From Elusimicrobiota bacterium (GTDB lineage Bacteria; Elusimicrobiota; Elusimicrobia; UBA1565; UBA9628): DNA of 64,000 nt. This document shows, piece by piece, positions 33,001-40,294 of this stretch. Position numbers and translations under genes: made by a program. The notes under the pieces were generated by a model. That model was not told the origin of the DNA, searched no databases, and worked only from the letters and a program-made list of their open reading frames with translations. How positions within the stretch are numbered: the first letter of the stretch is position 1; each line of letters opens with the position of its first letter. Where the stretch lies: positions 264,789 through 328,788 of the forward strand of contig JACRDT010000005.1 of NCBI GenBank assembly GCA_016212795.1. The letters are read 5' to 3'.

Positions 33001-33292
33001 GCCGGCCATCGAGGCGGCGCTGGCCTCCAAGACCTCCCGGCTCCGCGAGGCGGCCTGCAAGGCGGCGGGCCAATCGTCGGACGGCGACGCGCTCATGCTG
33101 CTCGGGCGCTGCCTCCAGGACCGCCAGTCCAGGGTCCGCGCGGCCGGCGCGGCCGCCCTCGGCTCGGTCCAAGGCACGCTCCAGGCGCGCAAGAAGGCCC
33201 TGCGCCCGTCCCTCAGGAAGCTCGCCGAGTCGGACCCTTTCCCCTCCGTCCGCGCGGCCGCGGCCTACGCCGCTTCCCTCATCGGAGAATGA
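30041..33292 (+). CDS. Large exported protein: Gly-rich tandem repeats plus C-terminal HEAT repeats
   Basis: 1083 residues from a TTG that overlaps the tolB stop by 4 bp (TTGA); a TTG at 30083 or ATG at 30101 are alternatives. An early hydrophobic stretch (ALVLMISLSGAWASA) looks like a signal peptide. Residues about 330-640 hold at least eight imperfect repeats of 35-40 residues built on QGxGY/F...GxGL(L/F)xVxGDxN(A/S), likely beta-solenoid-like. From about 780 to the end there are five or more HEAT-type repeats (DPDWRVRREAV, DPDIEVAAAALVSLG, SAILREAAAHALARMG, SRVRAAGAAALG, FPSVRAAAAYAASL). No enzyme motif. A 60-bp tandem duplication lies at residues 125-165. No family recognised; placement after tolB suggests an envelope role. 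Confidence 0.75.
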   Translation: MTPQEPPPVAGKHALSALVLMISLSGAWASAADRTAFVPERLLLAAAAKAAGASRLDLGVRPSRWDTRMALPAAEGLLDDPLSIPGRMAAWKERLLAAKASSDCLRAASGVLFPSPEAPAEKALPAAARGTPSSQAQDVLLSPEGAAARGTPSSQAQDVLLSPEGATPRIPPGFDPPLRRELELLVTAMSQAQALVDRAVASMPARERSLALAEVMAVVTSSTPARPDPAAYDAMSRFDLRSMVQAAAVLTRAVDLALPGLAKAARTHITPAVRWSMPFGDVLVSSAKERVYTAQDLEGVALLIHLGGGSVYSGPVAAAGAGQVRLVIDLGESVAVESRDAGPTAGSGIFGVGLLYLPSAGGPKRLAAGDWSLGSGLFGVGGLFIAGYADTVEGRQFTQGAAAFGVGVLSSRGDRSVFKADLSGQGYGFTRGAGLFVHRGDNAVMEGGLTYPDPREPAATLSMCQGAAYGHRAFSAGGFGAAVLQGDDATVTGSYFAQGSGYWHGIGLMAVRGNRNALKARRYSQGAGIHTAVGGLLVEGDANTLVNWGVGPAFGWDYGVGYWSLKGDGNSARADWGTGRGDVNGHGLAVVQGSGNRLSLPDFGTGFLKRSTPGYGLAAVRGRDNRLGLSCLGSELRGPLDLTLGSWGVVQGDAGLILDPKLSLPAPSWPTVDRAQGLEKERLALTRMLNLALNAPPAEKLAGLLHVASSFGVDAELPRAALRELSLAGDADLPHLLRLVSPDRFIEHLWLRVLLAAEGPAVADWAGQELGRSRGTSKALLAHLLRYGRAEQGLRLLRPALADPDWRVRREAVSSIGYLFDREEGDEPGRLRLLEAPVSSSTPAGEAAKLLGRKRPVDVMAALSLAGALTGERRAAMVDRFPGPTDPLPPEALAAFLEQASGRADAVREAFSKELREAARLEPEAASLLRQAANDPDIEVAAAALVSLGLLGRPQDAPAIAAFLQNVSAILREAAAHALARMGPAGRPAIEAALASKTSRLREAACKAAGQSSDGDALMLLGRCLQDRQSRVRAAGAAALGSVQGTLQARKKALRPSLRKLAESDPFPSVRAAAAYAASLIGE
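30415..30538 (+). repeat. 60-bp perfect tandem duplication inside the large exported protein
   Basis: Bases 30415-30478 repeat exactly at 30475-30538 (period 60), duplicating 20 residues (ARGTPSSQAQDVLLSPEGA). The absence of any mismatch apart from the end suggests a recent event. Confidence 0.95.
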
Positions 33293-33304
33293 CCGGGTAG
33301 GTGA

Positions 33305-33387
33305 AGGGGCCCAGAACGGCCTGGGCCAAAAATCGCCGCCCGTCAACCCCGAAGGCCCAAGTGACAGGACGATTCCTCGCTTACAAT
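33305..33387 (+). promoter_or_regulatory. Conserved upstream element and -10 of the HAD-MFS gene
   Basis: CGGCCTGGGCCA (33317-33328), CGCCCGT and CCCCGAAGGCCCA match the block before the metallopeptidase gene (45091-45135) in order and spacing. A TACAAT at 33382-33387 is the likely -10. Confidence 0.55.
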
Positions 33388-33404
33388 ATCCATGATGAAA
33401 GCAT

Positions 33405-33447
33405 CGGCCCCACCCGCTACTCGCCCCTCCCGCGGGGAGGGTCGAGT
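33405..33447. repeat. Palindromic repeat, copy 12
   Basis: CTACTCGCCCCTCCCGCGG with the return arm GGAGGGTCGAGTGA. It lies between the -10 box and the start of the HAD-MFS gene; its GGGAGGG serves as a Shine-Dalgarno for the GTG at 33446. Confidence 0.75.
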
Positions 33448-36400
33448 GAAGCGTGCAACGAGCGTCCTCCTGTCGGCCGTCATCATCGCGCTGGCGCCCG
33501 GCCTCGGATGCTATGAAGCCCTGGGCCAGACGATCGTCGTCGGCGGCGGTCAGGTCGGCAGGACGCCGGTCTCGGTCCCCGTGGTCCCCAACGCCGTCGG
33601 CAGCATGCCCGTCGAGTTCAACCCGGCGCTCCCTTCCGGACTTTCCCTGCCGTCGCTCGGCGCTCCTTCGGCCCTGCCGTCCGTCAACCAGGCCGCGCCC
33701 TACGCCGCGGCGGTTCCCGGCTGGGGCGGCGTCCCGGGCCTGCCGTCGATGCCCGCAACCCCGGGGCTCCCCTCGCTGCCCGGCGTGCCTTCGCTCCCGG
33801 CCGCGCTGAGCGTCCCGATCCTCCCAGCGCCGGCCGCGGGTCTCGCGGCCGCCCCCGGGGCCCAGGCAGGGCCTGGGACCGCCGCGACGCCGGTCACGAC
33901 CCGCGCGGTCCTCGACAGCGGCGTCGAGCGCCTCTCGAAGGCCGACGACGACGGCCAGCGCGCCCAGGTCCTCTCCGAAATCTTCAACGGCCGGAGCAGG
34001 ACCTCCTCCGATCTCACCGGGCCCATCCCCCGGTTCTCGCCGGCCGAAGGCACCGCCGGCTCCCTCCTGCCCGCGCCCGGCGTTTCTGGCGCGGGCGTGC
34101 CGCATCCGCTGAAGACAGGGAGCGGCCAGCCCTCCGCCCCGGCCGCGCCCGTCTCGCTCGACGAATTGGAGGCCGTGGCCGTCGACTCCGCCAAGCCCGA
34201 AGCCGAGCGCAAGAAGGCCGTCGAATCCATCGCCGCCCAGAACGACACGCGGACCGAAGACTCTCTTAGGCGCGTCGCGCAGGCCAACCCCGAGGGCGGC
34301 GCCTCCGACTACGAGGTCCATCGCTGGGCGCTGCGCGCCCTGGCCGGCAAAGGCGTCATCCTGAGCCTGCGGCCCGTGAGCCCGGGCCACGCCCAGCAGA
34401 TCCTGGCCAAGCTCTCGACCAACAGGCCCGACCTGGCGATCTTCGACTACGACGACACCTTGGCGGGCTGGGCCAAGCCCCTCGCGCCCGAGACGGCGGC
34501 CGCGCTCAAGGCGGCCGCGGACGCCGGCGTCCAGCCGGTCATCCTGACCGACCGGCCCGACCAGTCCGACAACCCCAAGGAAAAGACCATCCTGGACTCC
34601 ATCGCCCGCATGACGCCGGAGCAGAAGGCCAGCCTCGGCGTGGTCTCGACCAAGGGCACCCGCGCCCTGGTCTACGACGGCAAGACCGAGGCCCAGTTGA
34701 TCCGCGACGTGGACGTGAAATGGTCGGACGCCGAGGTCGGGATCATCAAGGCCGCCGGCCAGGCCGTGTCGGGACGCTACGGCGACACGGTCTTCAACGG
34801 CCGCTCCGAAGAGATCTCCGGCCACTCCTACTTCAGGACCCTGCCCGTCGGCATGTCCGAGGCCGAGGTCACGGCCGCGGCCGAGTTCATGCGGGCCGAG
34901 CTCAAGGCCCGCGGCCTCGACCTCGAGGTCGTCGGCCGCCTGGCGAAGAACCCGGCCAACCCGCCCTACCTCTCGTTCTCCAAGGTCGACAAATCCATCG
35001 GCGTGTCGTGGCTCCGGACGCACCTGGGGCTCATCGGCAGGCTGCGCGACCTGGCCAGGTTCGGCGTCCGGGGCAAGGCATTCCGGAAACTCGCCGGCTT
35101 CCTGGAGCCCTTGAGGGGGCGGGAGGTCCCCGTCGGGAAGATGCTCATCGTCGGCGACCAGTTCTTCGGCAGCCGGCTGACCGACCGCAACATGCTCAAG
35201 GCCGCCCAGGGGGCCCTGGCCCTCTCCGTGGGAGGCTCGGCCGACCCGAGGCTCGACAACACCTTCGTGTGGCCCACGGAAGGCGGCCCCGCCTCGACCG
35301 AGATCCTCCACGCCGTGGCGGCCAAGCCGGCCTCGGACTTCAACAAGAAGGCGGTCATCTCGCTCTTCGCCTCCAGGACGCTCTCCATCGCCTCCTTTAT
35401 CCTGACCTCCATCGCGTATCCCTTCCTCGCGGCCCCGGCCGTGGGTTGGGCCGTGTACGGGGTCCTGATGGCCCTCGGGCCCCTGGCCGCCATCGCCACC
35501 GGCCCCCTCAACGGCAGCCTCGCCGACAAGCTCTCCGCGCGCAGCTCCATGACCATCAACATGGTGGTGCGCGGGGTCCTCACCCTGATGCTCCCGGCCT
35601 TCGCCTACTTCGGCGTGCTCAATTTCTGGACGCTGCTGCTCTCCTCCATCGCCAACGGCTGGGTCCTCTCGGCCGTCATGACCACGGAGAACGCCTACAT
35701 CCGCAGGATCGCCGGCCACCACCAAGGCACGGTGACGGCGCTGGCCTCCATCCACTACGTCGGCATGCAGACGGTGCTGGGCCTCATCGTGGGCATCGGC
35801 TCCGTCATCGACAAGTGGAACCCCATGATCGCTTTCGTCATCTCCGCGGCGGTCCACGCGCTGGTCCTGGCGCCGATGATGTTCATGACCATGCCCAACG
35901 ACAAGCCGCAAGGGTCGACGGCTCCCCAGGCGCAGCAGGCCGAGAAGCCAGGCCTCGCGGCAAGATGGAGCACCCTGAAGGCCCTCGTGCCGGAGTTCCT
36001 CCGGAAGTACTGGAAAGAAGCCCTCCTGGTGGCCGCGTCCATCGGGGCGTACTCGCTGCTCCACTCGCCGCTGCCCATCGCGGCCGCGCTCCTCTTCTGG
36101 GTCTGGCGCTCGGACACCGTGAAGGACATCCGGGCGGGGAAGACCAGGGAGCTGTCGGCCCGCGAGAAAGAGCTCGACCTCCTTCTTAAGGAGAACGCCG
36201 CGGCCGACCAGCTCGACCGCTCCGAGATCGAGCGCCTGAAGGCCGAGAAGGCCGCGGGCTGGGAAGCCCGCGTGGCCGAGATCGAGGGCGTCCTCGCCAA
36301 GCGCGCGGGCCAGACCAAGGAGCTCGCCGCCGAGTCGAAGCGCTGGTCCGGGCGGCAGTTCTGGGCGATCCTCTACTCGGCCCTCCAAGGCGCGATGACC

Positions 36401-37135
36401 TACCCGTTCCAGAACTTCGCGCTCCCGCTCATCGCCACCACCCTGGTCGGGACGGCCGGCAAGGCGATGCTCCTGGGCAAGCTCACCGGCGCCGTCTTCT
36501 TCGGGAACCTCATCGCCAACTCGTCCCAGGCCAACCTTCCCGACATCCGCCTCCCCCTGATCGGCAAGTTCTCGGCCAAAAGACTCGTGCAGGGCGCGGT
36601 CCTGGCCCTGGCCGGGACCTGGGTCTACACGGGGCTCCTCCCGGGCAGCATCCTCGCCGCGGGAGCCGCGGTCGCCATCGCCGCCGGGCTCATGTGGCTG
36701 GCCAATTTCGTCACCCATCGGGGCTGGATCAAGTCGCTGGGCATCGGCCTGCTGGCCGCGGCTTGGCTGCCCTTCATGGTCTGGACCGGCATCCTCCCCT
36801 TCATGAGCGTGCAGACCGCGCTCTTCCTGGGCATGCTCATCTACGGCATGTTCACGGGGCCGTCGGTGATCTCCTTCAACCAGTACCTGCAGACCAACAC
36901 CAAGAAGACCGACCTCGGCAAGATCTTCGGGACGTCCGGCTCCTTCATCAACACCTCGACCTCCTTCGGCTACGGCGCATTGTCGCTGGCCGCGGCCGGG
37001 CTGGCCACCGCCTTCCCGGCGCTCCTCGCGCCCATCGGCATAGCCTACGCCGTCGCGGCCTTGGCCTTCTGGCGCGCTCCCAAGCGGCTCCCGGGGCTGC
37101 CGGAATCCTCCATCGACAAGTCCGCCAAGAAGTGA
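33446..37135 (+). CDS. Exported HAD-phosphatase-like domain fused to an MFS transporter
   Basis: 1229 residues. A signal peptide (MKRATSVLLSAVIIALAPG...) is followed by a Pro/Ala/Gly-rich stretch (about 30-230), a HAD-like domain with motif I FDYDDTLAGW near residue 333 and motif IV VGDQFFGSRLTDRNM near 569, then a 12-helix MFS domain (about 637-1220) with a charged coiled-coil-like loop (about 903-968) between the two halves. The HAD catalytic Asps are present, but the signal peptide would put it outside the cytoplasm, unlike most HAD enzymes. GTG at 33446 is chosen because GGGAGGG precedes it; ATG 33392/33395, 4-7 nt after a TACAAT, would add 17-18 repeat-encoded residues. Substrates unknown. 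Confidence 0.82.
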   Translation: MKRATSVLLSAVIIALAPGLGCYEALGQTIVVGGGQVGRTPVSVPVVPNAVGSMPVEFNPALPSGLSLPSLGAPSALPSVNQAAPYAAAVPGWGGVPGLPSMPATPGLPSLPGVPSLPAALSVPILPAPAAGLAAAPGAQAGPGTAATPVTTRAVLDSGVERLSKADDDGQRAQVLSEIFNGRSRTSSDLTGPIPRFSPAEGTAGSLLPAPGVSGAGVPHPLKTGSGQPSAPAAPVSLDELEAVAVDSAKPEAERKKAVESIAAQNDTRTEDSLRRVAQANPEGGASDYEVHRWALRALAGKGVILSLRPVSPGHAQQILAKLSTNRPDLAIFDYDDTLAGWAKPLAPETAAALKAAADAGVQPVILTDRPDQSDNPKEKTILDSIARMTPEQKASLGVVSTKGTRALVYDGKTEAQLIRDVDVKWSDAEVGIIKAAGQAVSGRYGDTVFNGRSEEISGHSYFRTLPVGMSEAEVTAAAEFMRAELKARGLDLEVVGRLAKNPANPPYLSFSKVDKSIGVSWLRTHLGLIGRLRDLARFGVRGKAFRKLAGFLEPLRGREVPVGKMLIVGDQFFGSRLTDRNMLKAAQGALALSVGGSADPRLDNTFVWPTEGGPASTEILHAVAAKPASDFNKKAVISLFASRTLSIASFILTSIAYPFLAAPAVGWAVYGVLMALGPLAAIATGPLNGSLADKLSARSSMTINMVVRGVLTLMLPAFAYFGVLNFWTLLLSSIANGWVLSAVMTTENAYIRRIAGHHQGTVTALASIHYVGMQTVLGLIVGIGSVIDKWNPMIAFVISAAVHALVLAPMMFMTMPNDKPQGSTAPQAQQAEKPGLAARWSTLKALVPEFLRKYWKEALLVAASIGAYSLLHSPLPIAAALLFWVWRSDTVKDIRAGKTRELSAREKELDLLLKENAAADQLDRSEIERLKAEKAAGWEARVAEIEGVLAKRAGQTKELAAESKRWSGRQFWAILYSALQGAMTYPFQNFALPLIATTLVGTAGKAMLLGKLTGAVFFGNLIANSSQANLPDIRLPLIGKFSAKRLVQGAVLALAGTWVYTGLLPGSILAAGAAVAIAAGLMWLANFVTHRGWIKSLGIGLLAAAWLPFMVWTGILPFMSVQTALFLGMLIYGMFTGPSVISFNQYLQTNTKKTDLGKIFGTSGSFINTSTSFGYGALSLAAAGLATAFPALLAPIGIAYAVAALAFWRAPKRLPGLPESSIDKSAKK
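34073..34108 (+). repeat. In-frame short dispersed repeat (APGVSGAGVP), copy 1
   Basis: CCCGGCGTTTCTGGCGCGG followed by GCGTGCCGC; the same ~36 bp recur with two changes at 45740-45775 inside another exported protein, again in the frame that reads APGVSGA(G/D)VP. Confidence 0.75.
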
Positions 37136-37233
37136 GGGCTCCGACCCCGCGCAGCGTCCTGGCCGCGTCCCTGGCGCAGGCGTGGCTCGCCTCCGCCGCC
37201 AAGTCTGACGTCCCGCTCAACGACGGGGACTGA
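37132..37233 (+). CDS. Possible 33-residue peptide overlapping the HAD-MFS stop
   Basis: GTG at 37132 overlaps the upstream TGA by 4 bp (GTGA), the coupling form used throughout the window. The frame encodes 33 residues (begins MRAPTPRSVLAAS) and ends at TGA 37231-37233. No homology is recognised and coding is uncertain; it overlaps the end of the converging gene by 17 bp. Confidence 0.25.
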   Translation: MRAPTPRSVLAASLAQAWLASAAKSDVPLNDGD

Positions 37234-37741
37234 GGGCCGGCCGGCCGCGGGCGAACCACCGGGCGAAGACCAGCATGGCGAAGCCCAGGGCGTTGAGGGG
37301 AAGCACGATGAACGCCCCGCAGAGTATCCAATAGCCGTTGTGGGTCCGCGCCAGCACGGCCCGGGTCGGGTCGGCCGGGTCGAACCAGCACGGGTGGAGC
37401 TTCTCGACGTTGAAGCTCGAGAGGATCTCCGAAGCCTTGGCCCGGGTGATGCCCTCCCGCCAAAGGTCGTAACCCCGCGCCCGGCAGGAGCTCCCGCGGG
37501 CAAGCACCTCGAAATCGAACACAGGGTACCCGAGGCCGGCGGGCTCCTGCGAGGAAGCGGGCACGAAGCTCTTCGCCAGGACGCGGCATTCGGCCTCCTC
37601 GTAGACGAACCTGGGCTTGAACTCATTGTTGTAGCCGTCCCAGACCCAGATCGCCAGGAAGAGCAGACCGAGCACGGCCAGAAGGGCGCCCGGGACGACG
37701 ATCTCCATCAAGGAGTCCCGCTTCCCCCCGCCGGAGCCCAT
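37217..37741 (-). CDS. DUF3592-like membrane protein
   Basis: 174 residues with one N-terminal (about 10-33) and one C-terminal (about 135-160) transmembrane helix and a beta-rich domain between. The domain ends in KLHPCWFDPADPTRAVL, resembling the Y-x-P-x-x-P-x-x-A-x-L strand of DUF3592 proteins, whose function is unknown. Two cysteines (ECRVL, SSCRARGY) lie in the loop domain. The ATG at 37741 is chosen because TACAAT ends 7 nt upstream (leaderless candidate); ATG 37750 overlaps that box and TTG 37777 lies before it. It converges on the HAD-MFS gene. Confidence 0.65.
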   Translation of the reverse strand: MGSGGGKRDSLMEIVVPGALLAVLGLLFLAIWVWDGYNNEFKPRFVYEEAECRVLAKSFVPASSQEPAGLGYPVFDFEVLARGSSCRARGYDLWREGITRAKASEILSSFNVEKLHPCWFDPADPTRAVLARTHNGYWILCGAFIVLPLNALGFAMLVFARWFARGRPALSPRR

Positions 37742-38249
37742 GGGGAGCATTGTAGGAAATCCCGCCCCCCCTCCCAAGCGCGGGCAGCCAAGATCAAGCC
37801 TCGCAGCATATCACGATTCCCGCAACCGCCCCGAACCGCCAGAAATGCGAGAGGGATTAAGCAGCTTCCCCAATAGCCCTTCCCTTCCGCGCCGTGCTAT
37901 ACTGAACTCCATAAAGAACGAACACCTCTTTCTTCTCGACCTGCATGCTATGGCTTGGCGCCAGGGCCGATGAAGGATTTGAGAGGCGCTTGCCCGACAT
38001 TGCAGACACATCCACCGCAATCCTCTTCGCATGCAAACCTCTTGAGCCCTCCATCGAGAAGGAAGAGAATGGATGATGGCAATTGCCGCCAACACGACCC
38101 GATTGGTCGTGTAGCGACAGAATATCGACCGCAGGAAAGCCTGCGATCGGGTTGAGCGGACGGACGCATAGGGGAAACGACATGGAAACCTGGGCAACTA
38201 GACCGCCGCGACCGCTTGGTAGCGCCCGCAACTCAGTCCGGCGAACCAA
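37742..38249. other. 508-bp gap without a recognised gene
   Basis: GC content falls compared with the left flank. A TATACT at 37898-37903 could be a -10 box on the plus strand, and GCAGGAAAGCCTGC near 38130-38145 forms a small hairpin. Open frames on both strands here lack start signals and typical codon use. A structured RNA cannot be excluded, but I recognise none. Confidence 0.4.
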
Positions 38250-39092
38250 ATGCTAGCCAAACGGATAGCGCGGGCAAAGCACCAGCACTTGAAAGTACTG
38301 CTTCTCTTCTTGTTGTGGCTAGCAATAACTTTGATTTGGGTCCTTTGCTGCATTCGATTCATCTTCCCCAAGACTCACGATCCGGCGATGATTGCGCTTT
38401 GCATGGCCCTGCCCATCACCCTCCCATTCATAATCTACTTTGCGGCGCGGAACACCAGAAATGCGGAGCATGACTCTGGGCAAACCGATGAATCGGATAC
38501 AACCGCGGATTGGCCGAAGAACCTGTTCGCGAGAATCCCACTGCTCTTACTTTCATGGGCAGCGGTGACCTTTCTATGGCTCCTCGCCTGCATTCTGGTT
38601 ATATATCCGGTCATGAATATCATCGAACCACAGTGCGGTGATCCATGCATCGGCTATCATTGCGACAATTTGCCGATGGGAGACGCAAAGCATCGCTGCA
38701 CCATGTTGTTCGTGGCTTGCTTAGCTTTGCCCATTACATTTCCATTCATCGGCTACCTAGCCTATAGGCTGGCTCACCACTTCCGGAAACATCGTTATAG
38801 CGTCGAAGAAGCGAAGAAGGATATTGCCCAAATACTGTTAGAGGACTGGGACCCAAAAGGAATATTAGAATCTCCAGAATCATGGGACGAATACGATTCA
38901 TACGTCGATGAAATATATAGATTGCTGGAATCGCGAGCGGCGCCCGAATCTGTTGCGGATCATCTCGCAATGCTCGAGACGAAATTAATGGGTCGCTGTT
39001 TTAGGCAGAAGCAACTGCTATCAGTTGCAGAGAAACTGCGTTCGCTAAACGTCAAAATGCCGTCCGCTTACGCGGCCAGCTCTTCGCGGTAG
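38250..39092 (+). CDS. Membrane protein with duplicated helix pair and C-terminal DUF1871-like domain
   Basis: 280 residues. Two similar modules, each with a Leu/Trp-rich helix (LLLFLLWLAITLIWVL; LLLLSWAAVTFLWLLA) and a helix ALPIT(L/F)PFI, suggest internal duplication (about 15-65 and 95-180). The soluble end (about 185-260) reads AKKDIAQILLEDWDPKGI...DEYDSYVDEIYRLL...HLAMLETKLMG, the pattern of a small widespread domain (DUF1871-like: WDPIGI, EYD, MGL); function unknown. Codon use and GC are lower than the flanks, so it is probably acquired. Start at ATG 38250 is by length only; no Shine-Dalgarno. Confidence 0.6.
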   Translation: MLAKRIARAKHQHLKVLLLFLLWLAITLIWVLCCIRFIFPKTHDPAMIALCMALPITLPFIIYFAARNTRNAEHDSGQTDESDTTADWPKNLFARIPLLLLSWAAVTFLWLLACILVIYPVMNIIEPQCGDPCIGYHCDNLPMGDAKHRCTMLFVACLALPITFPFIGYLAYRLAHHFRKHRYSVEEAKKDIAQILLEDWDPKGILESPESWDEYDSYVDEIYRLLESRAAPESVADHLAMLETKLMGRCFRQKQLLSVAEKLRSLNVKMPSAYAASSSR

Positions 39093-39145
39093 CGGCAGCC
39101 CAACCTTCCGTTATGCCAACAGGTCCAGCGGTTCAGGTCCGTGTC

Positions 39146-39174
39146 TTGCTGAAATGTACTCTTTAGTGTATACT
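39146..39174 (+). promoter_or_regulatory. Promoter of the toxin-antitoxin operon
   Basis: -35 TTGCTG (39146-39151), 17-nt spacer, -10 TATACT (39169-39174). AGTGTATACT overlapping the -10 is near-palindromic and is a plausible operator for antitoxin autoregulation. Confidence 0.65.
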
Positions 39175-39192
39175 ATTGGTAGAGGCTAACAT

Positions 39193-39465
39193 ATGACCCA
39201 CACCATTCCGCTGAAAGCGTTGCGCCCCGGCCTTCCCAGGGTCGCCAATGCCGTTGCCACCAAGTTTGACAGGTTCATCGTCACCAAGCGGGGCCTTCCC
39301 GTCATGGTCCTGCTGAATCCAGAAGATTACGAAGGCCTTCTCGAGACCATCGAGATACTCTCCGACCGAACGGCCATCAAGAGAATCCGGCAATCTCGGA
39401 AAGAGGCAAAGGCCGGCAAGACCGTCTCTCTAGAAGCCCTCCGGGACCGCCTTGAGCGTATATAG
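39193..39465 (+). CDS. Phd/YefM-type antitoxin
   Basis: 90 residues: the N-terminal half (IPLKALRPGLPRVANAV...FIVTKRGLPVMVLLNPEDYEGLLETIEIL) fits the Phd/YefM DNA-binding fold, where the 'G.PV.VL...DY..L' block is diagnostic; the C-terminal half is helical and charged and would wrap the toxin. It neutralises the downstream RelE/ParE-like toxin and probably represses the promoter just upstream. ATG 39193 follows GAGGCTAACAT. The toxin start lies 14 bp before its stop. Confidence 0.88.
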   Translation: MTHTIPLKALRPGLPRVANAVATKFDRFIVTKRGLPVMVLLNPEDYEGLLETIEILSDRTAIKRIRQSRKEAKAGKTVSLEALRDRLERI

Positions 39466-39718
39466 CGTCAAACTCACCCGTCAGGCCGAAAAGGCCCTTG
39501 AAAGCGTATTCCGCGCGGACCGGTCACTCTACCAACGCTTCCTGCGCGCCTTTAACGCAATCGCCCACGATCCCGGCCAGGGGAAGCCGTTACATGGCAA
39601 ACTCCGCGGCCTATCTTCCTACAGGATGGGCAGCTACCGCATTCTCTACGAGACGCATCACCATCGTCTCTTGGTCGTTATCATCGATTTGGGCCATCGA
39701 AAGGTAATCTACGACTGA
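39452..39718 (+). CDS. RelE/ParE-superfamily toxin
   Basis: 88 residues with the RelE-like order: KLTRQAEKALESV, helices, then KPLHGKLRGLSSYRMGSYRILYE and a last strand DLGHRKVIYD. The Arg-rich YRMGSYRI strand and C-terminal HRKxIYD match ribosome-dependent mRNA interferases (RelE/YoeB-like) more than gyrase-poisoning ParE, but this is not decisive. TTG start at 39452 with a 14-bp overlap onto the antitoxin gene. An 11-bp inverted repeat flanks the pair. Confidence 0.88.
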   Translation: MSVYSVKLTRQAEKALESVFRADRSLYQRFLRAFNAIAHDPGQGKPLHGKLRGLSSYRMGSYRILYETHHHRLLVVIIDLGHRKVIYD

Positions 39719-39733
39719 CGATGGCATAACGGC

Positions 39734-40270
39734 ATGACTCAAGGTCAAGCAGATGCCCTCGTAAAAGGCGACCGAGCCGCGGCGCTTTGCCGCCTCTTCC
39801 TCCGCGACGAACAGGGCTACCTATCGTTCGGCGCCGGACGAAGCAAGGCCTTGGCGGACATCTGCACCTTGATCCCCGCGCCGCCGTCATCGAACTTCTG
39901 CCGCCGTTGGCCTCGTCTCTATGGGCTCACTCTCATCATCTTCGCGCTGGCCACGGGAGCGTTCTTCGGCCGAACAGACCTCGATGGGTTGCCCAGGAAC
40001 TTGCGCCAGACCGTCGTCCTGCTCTTCTTCCTTCCGCCATTGGCCGGATCGTTCGGTTCCATGTATGCAGCTTTCGGACTGGAGTTCCATGAATGGTGCG
40101 AGCGGCACTATCCTTCCGGCTATCCCAAGAGCTGGCGAGCCTCTCTCGGCATGCTCGCGTTCATCGCCGCTTCGGGCGCGCTCTGCTGGCTGTCCTTTCC
40201 TGAATTCCGAAACGTCGTGCGGTTAGGGCTCAGGAGGGATTCTGATCGCTCTGCAAATGCTCCAATCTAG
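39734..40270 (+). CDS. Small membrane protein of unknown function
   Basis: 178 residues: a soluble N-terminal part (about 1-60) and three transmembrane helices (about 62-78, 93-115, 140-158) separated by short loops, with a basic C-terminus. No family recognised. It starts 15 bp after the toxin stop, so it may share that message. Start ATG 39734 lacks a clear Shine-Dalgarno. Codon use resembles the surrounding accessory block. Confidence 0.5.
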   Translation: MTQGQADALVKGDRAAALCRLFLRDEQGYLSFGAGRSKALADICTLIPAPPSSNFCRRWPRLYGLTLIIFALATGAFFGRTDLDGLPRNLRQTVVLLFFLPPLAGSFGSMYAAFGLEFHEWCERHYPSGYPKSWRASLGMLAFIAASGALCWLSFPEFRNVVRLGLRRDSDRSANAPI

Positions 40271-40294
40271 CGGCCGCACGCCGGCAAGCTCGAC

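Larger units (their letters stand above)
39108..39732. repeat. 11-bp inverted repeats flanking the toxin-antitoxin pair
   Basis: CCGTTATGCCA (39108-39118) and TGGCATAACGG (39722-39732) are exact complements, one just before the promoter and one just after the toxin stop. They may mark a mobile cassette or be chance. Confidence 0.4.

Noticed and set aside
38090..38225. Group II intron or RNase P RNA fragment (GGAAACGACATGGAAACC region)
   Set aside because: Only a few short motif-like words; no domain V hairpin, no reverse transcriptase, and no RNase P core pairing could be traced.
39098..39733. Integron gene cassette with attC sites
   Set aside because: GCCCAAC and GTTATGC-like ends occur but only 6 nt apart, and no 60-130-nt attC hairpin or integrase is visible.
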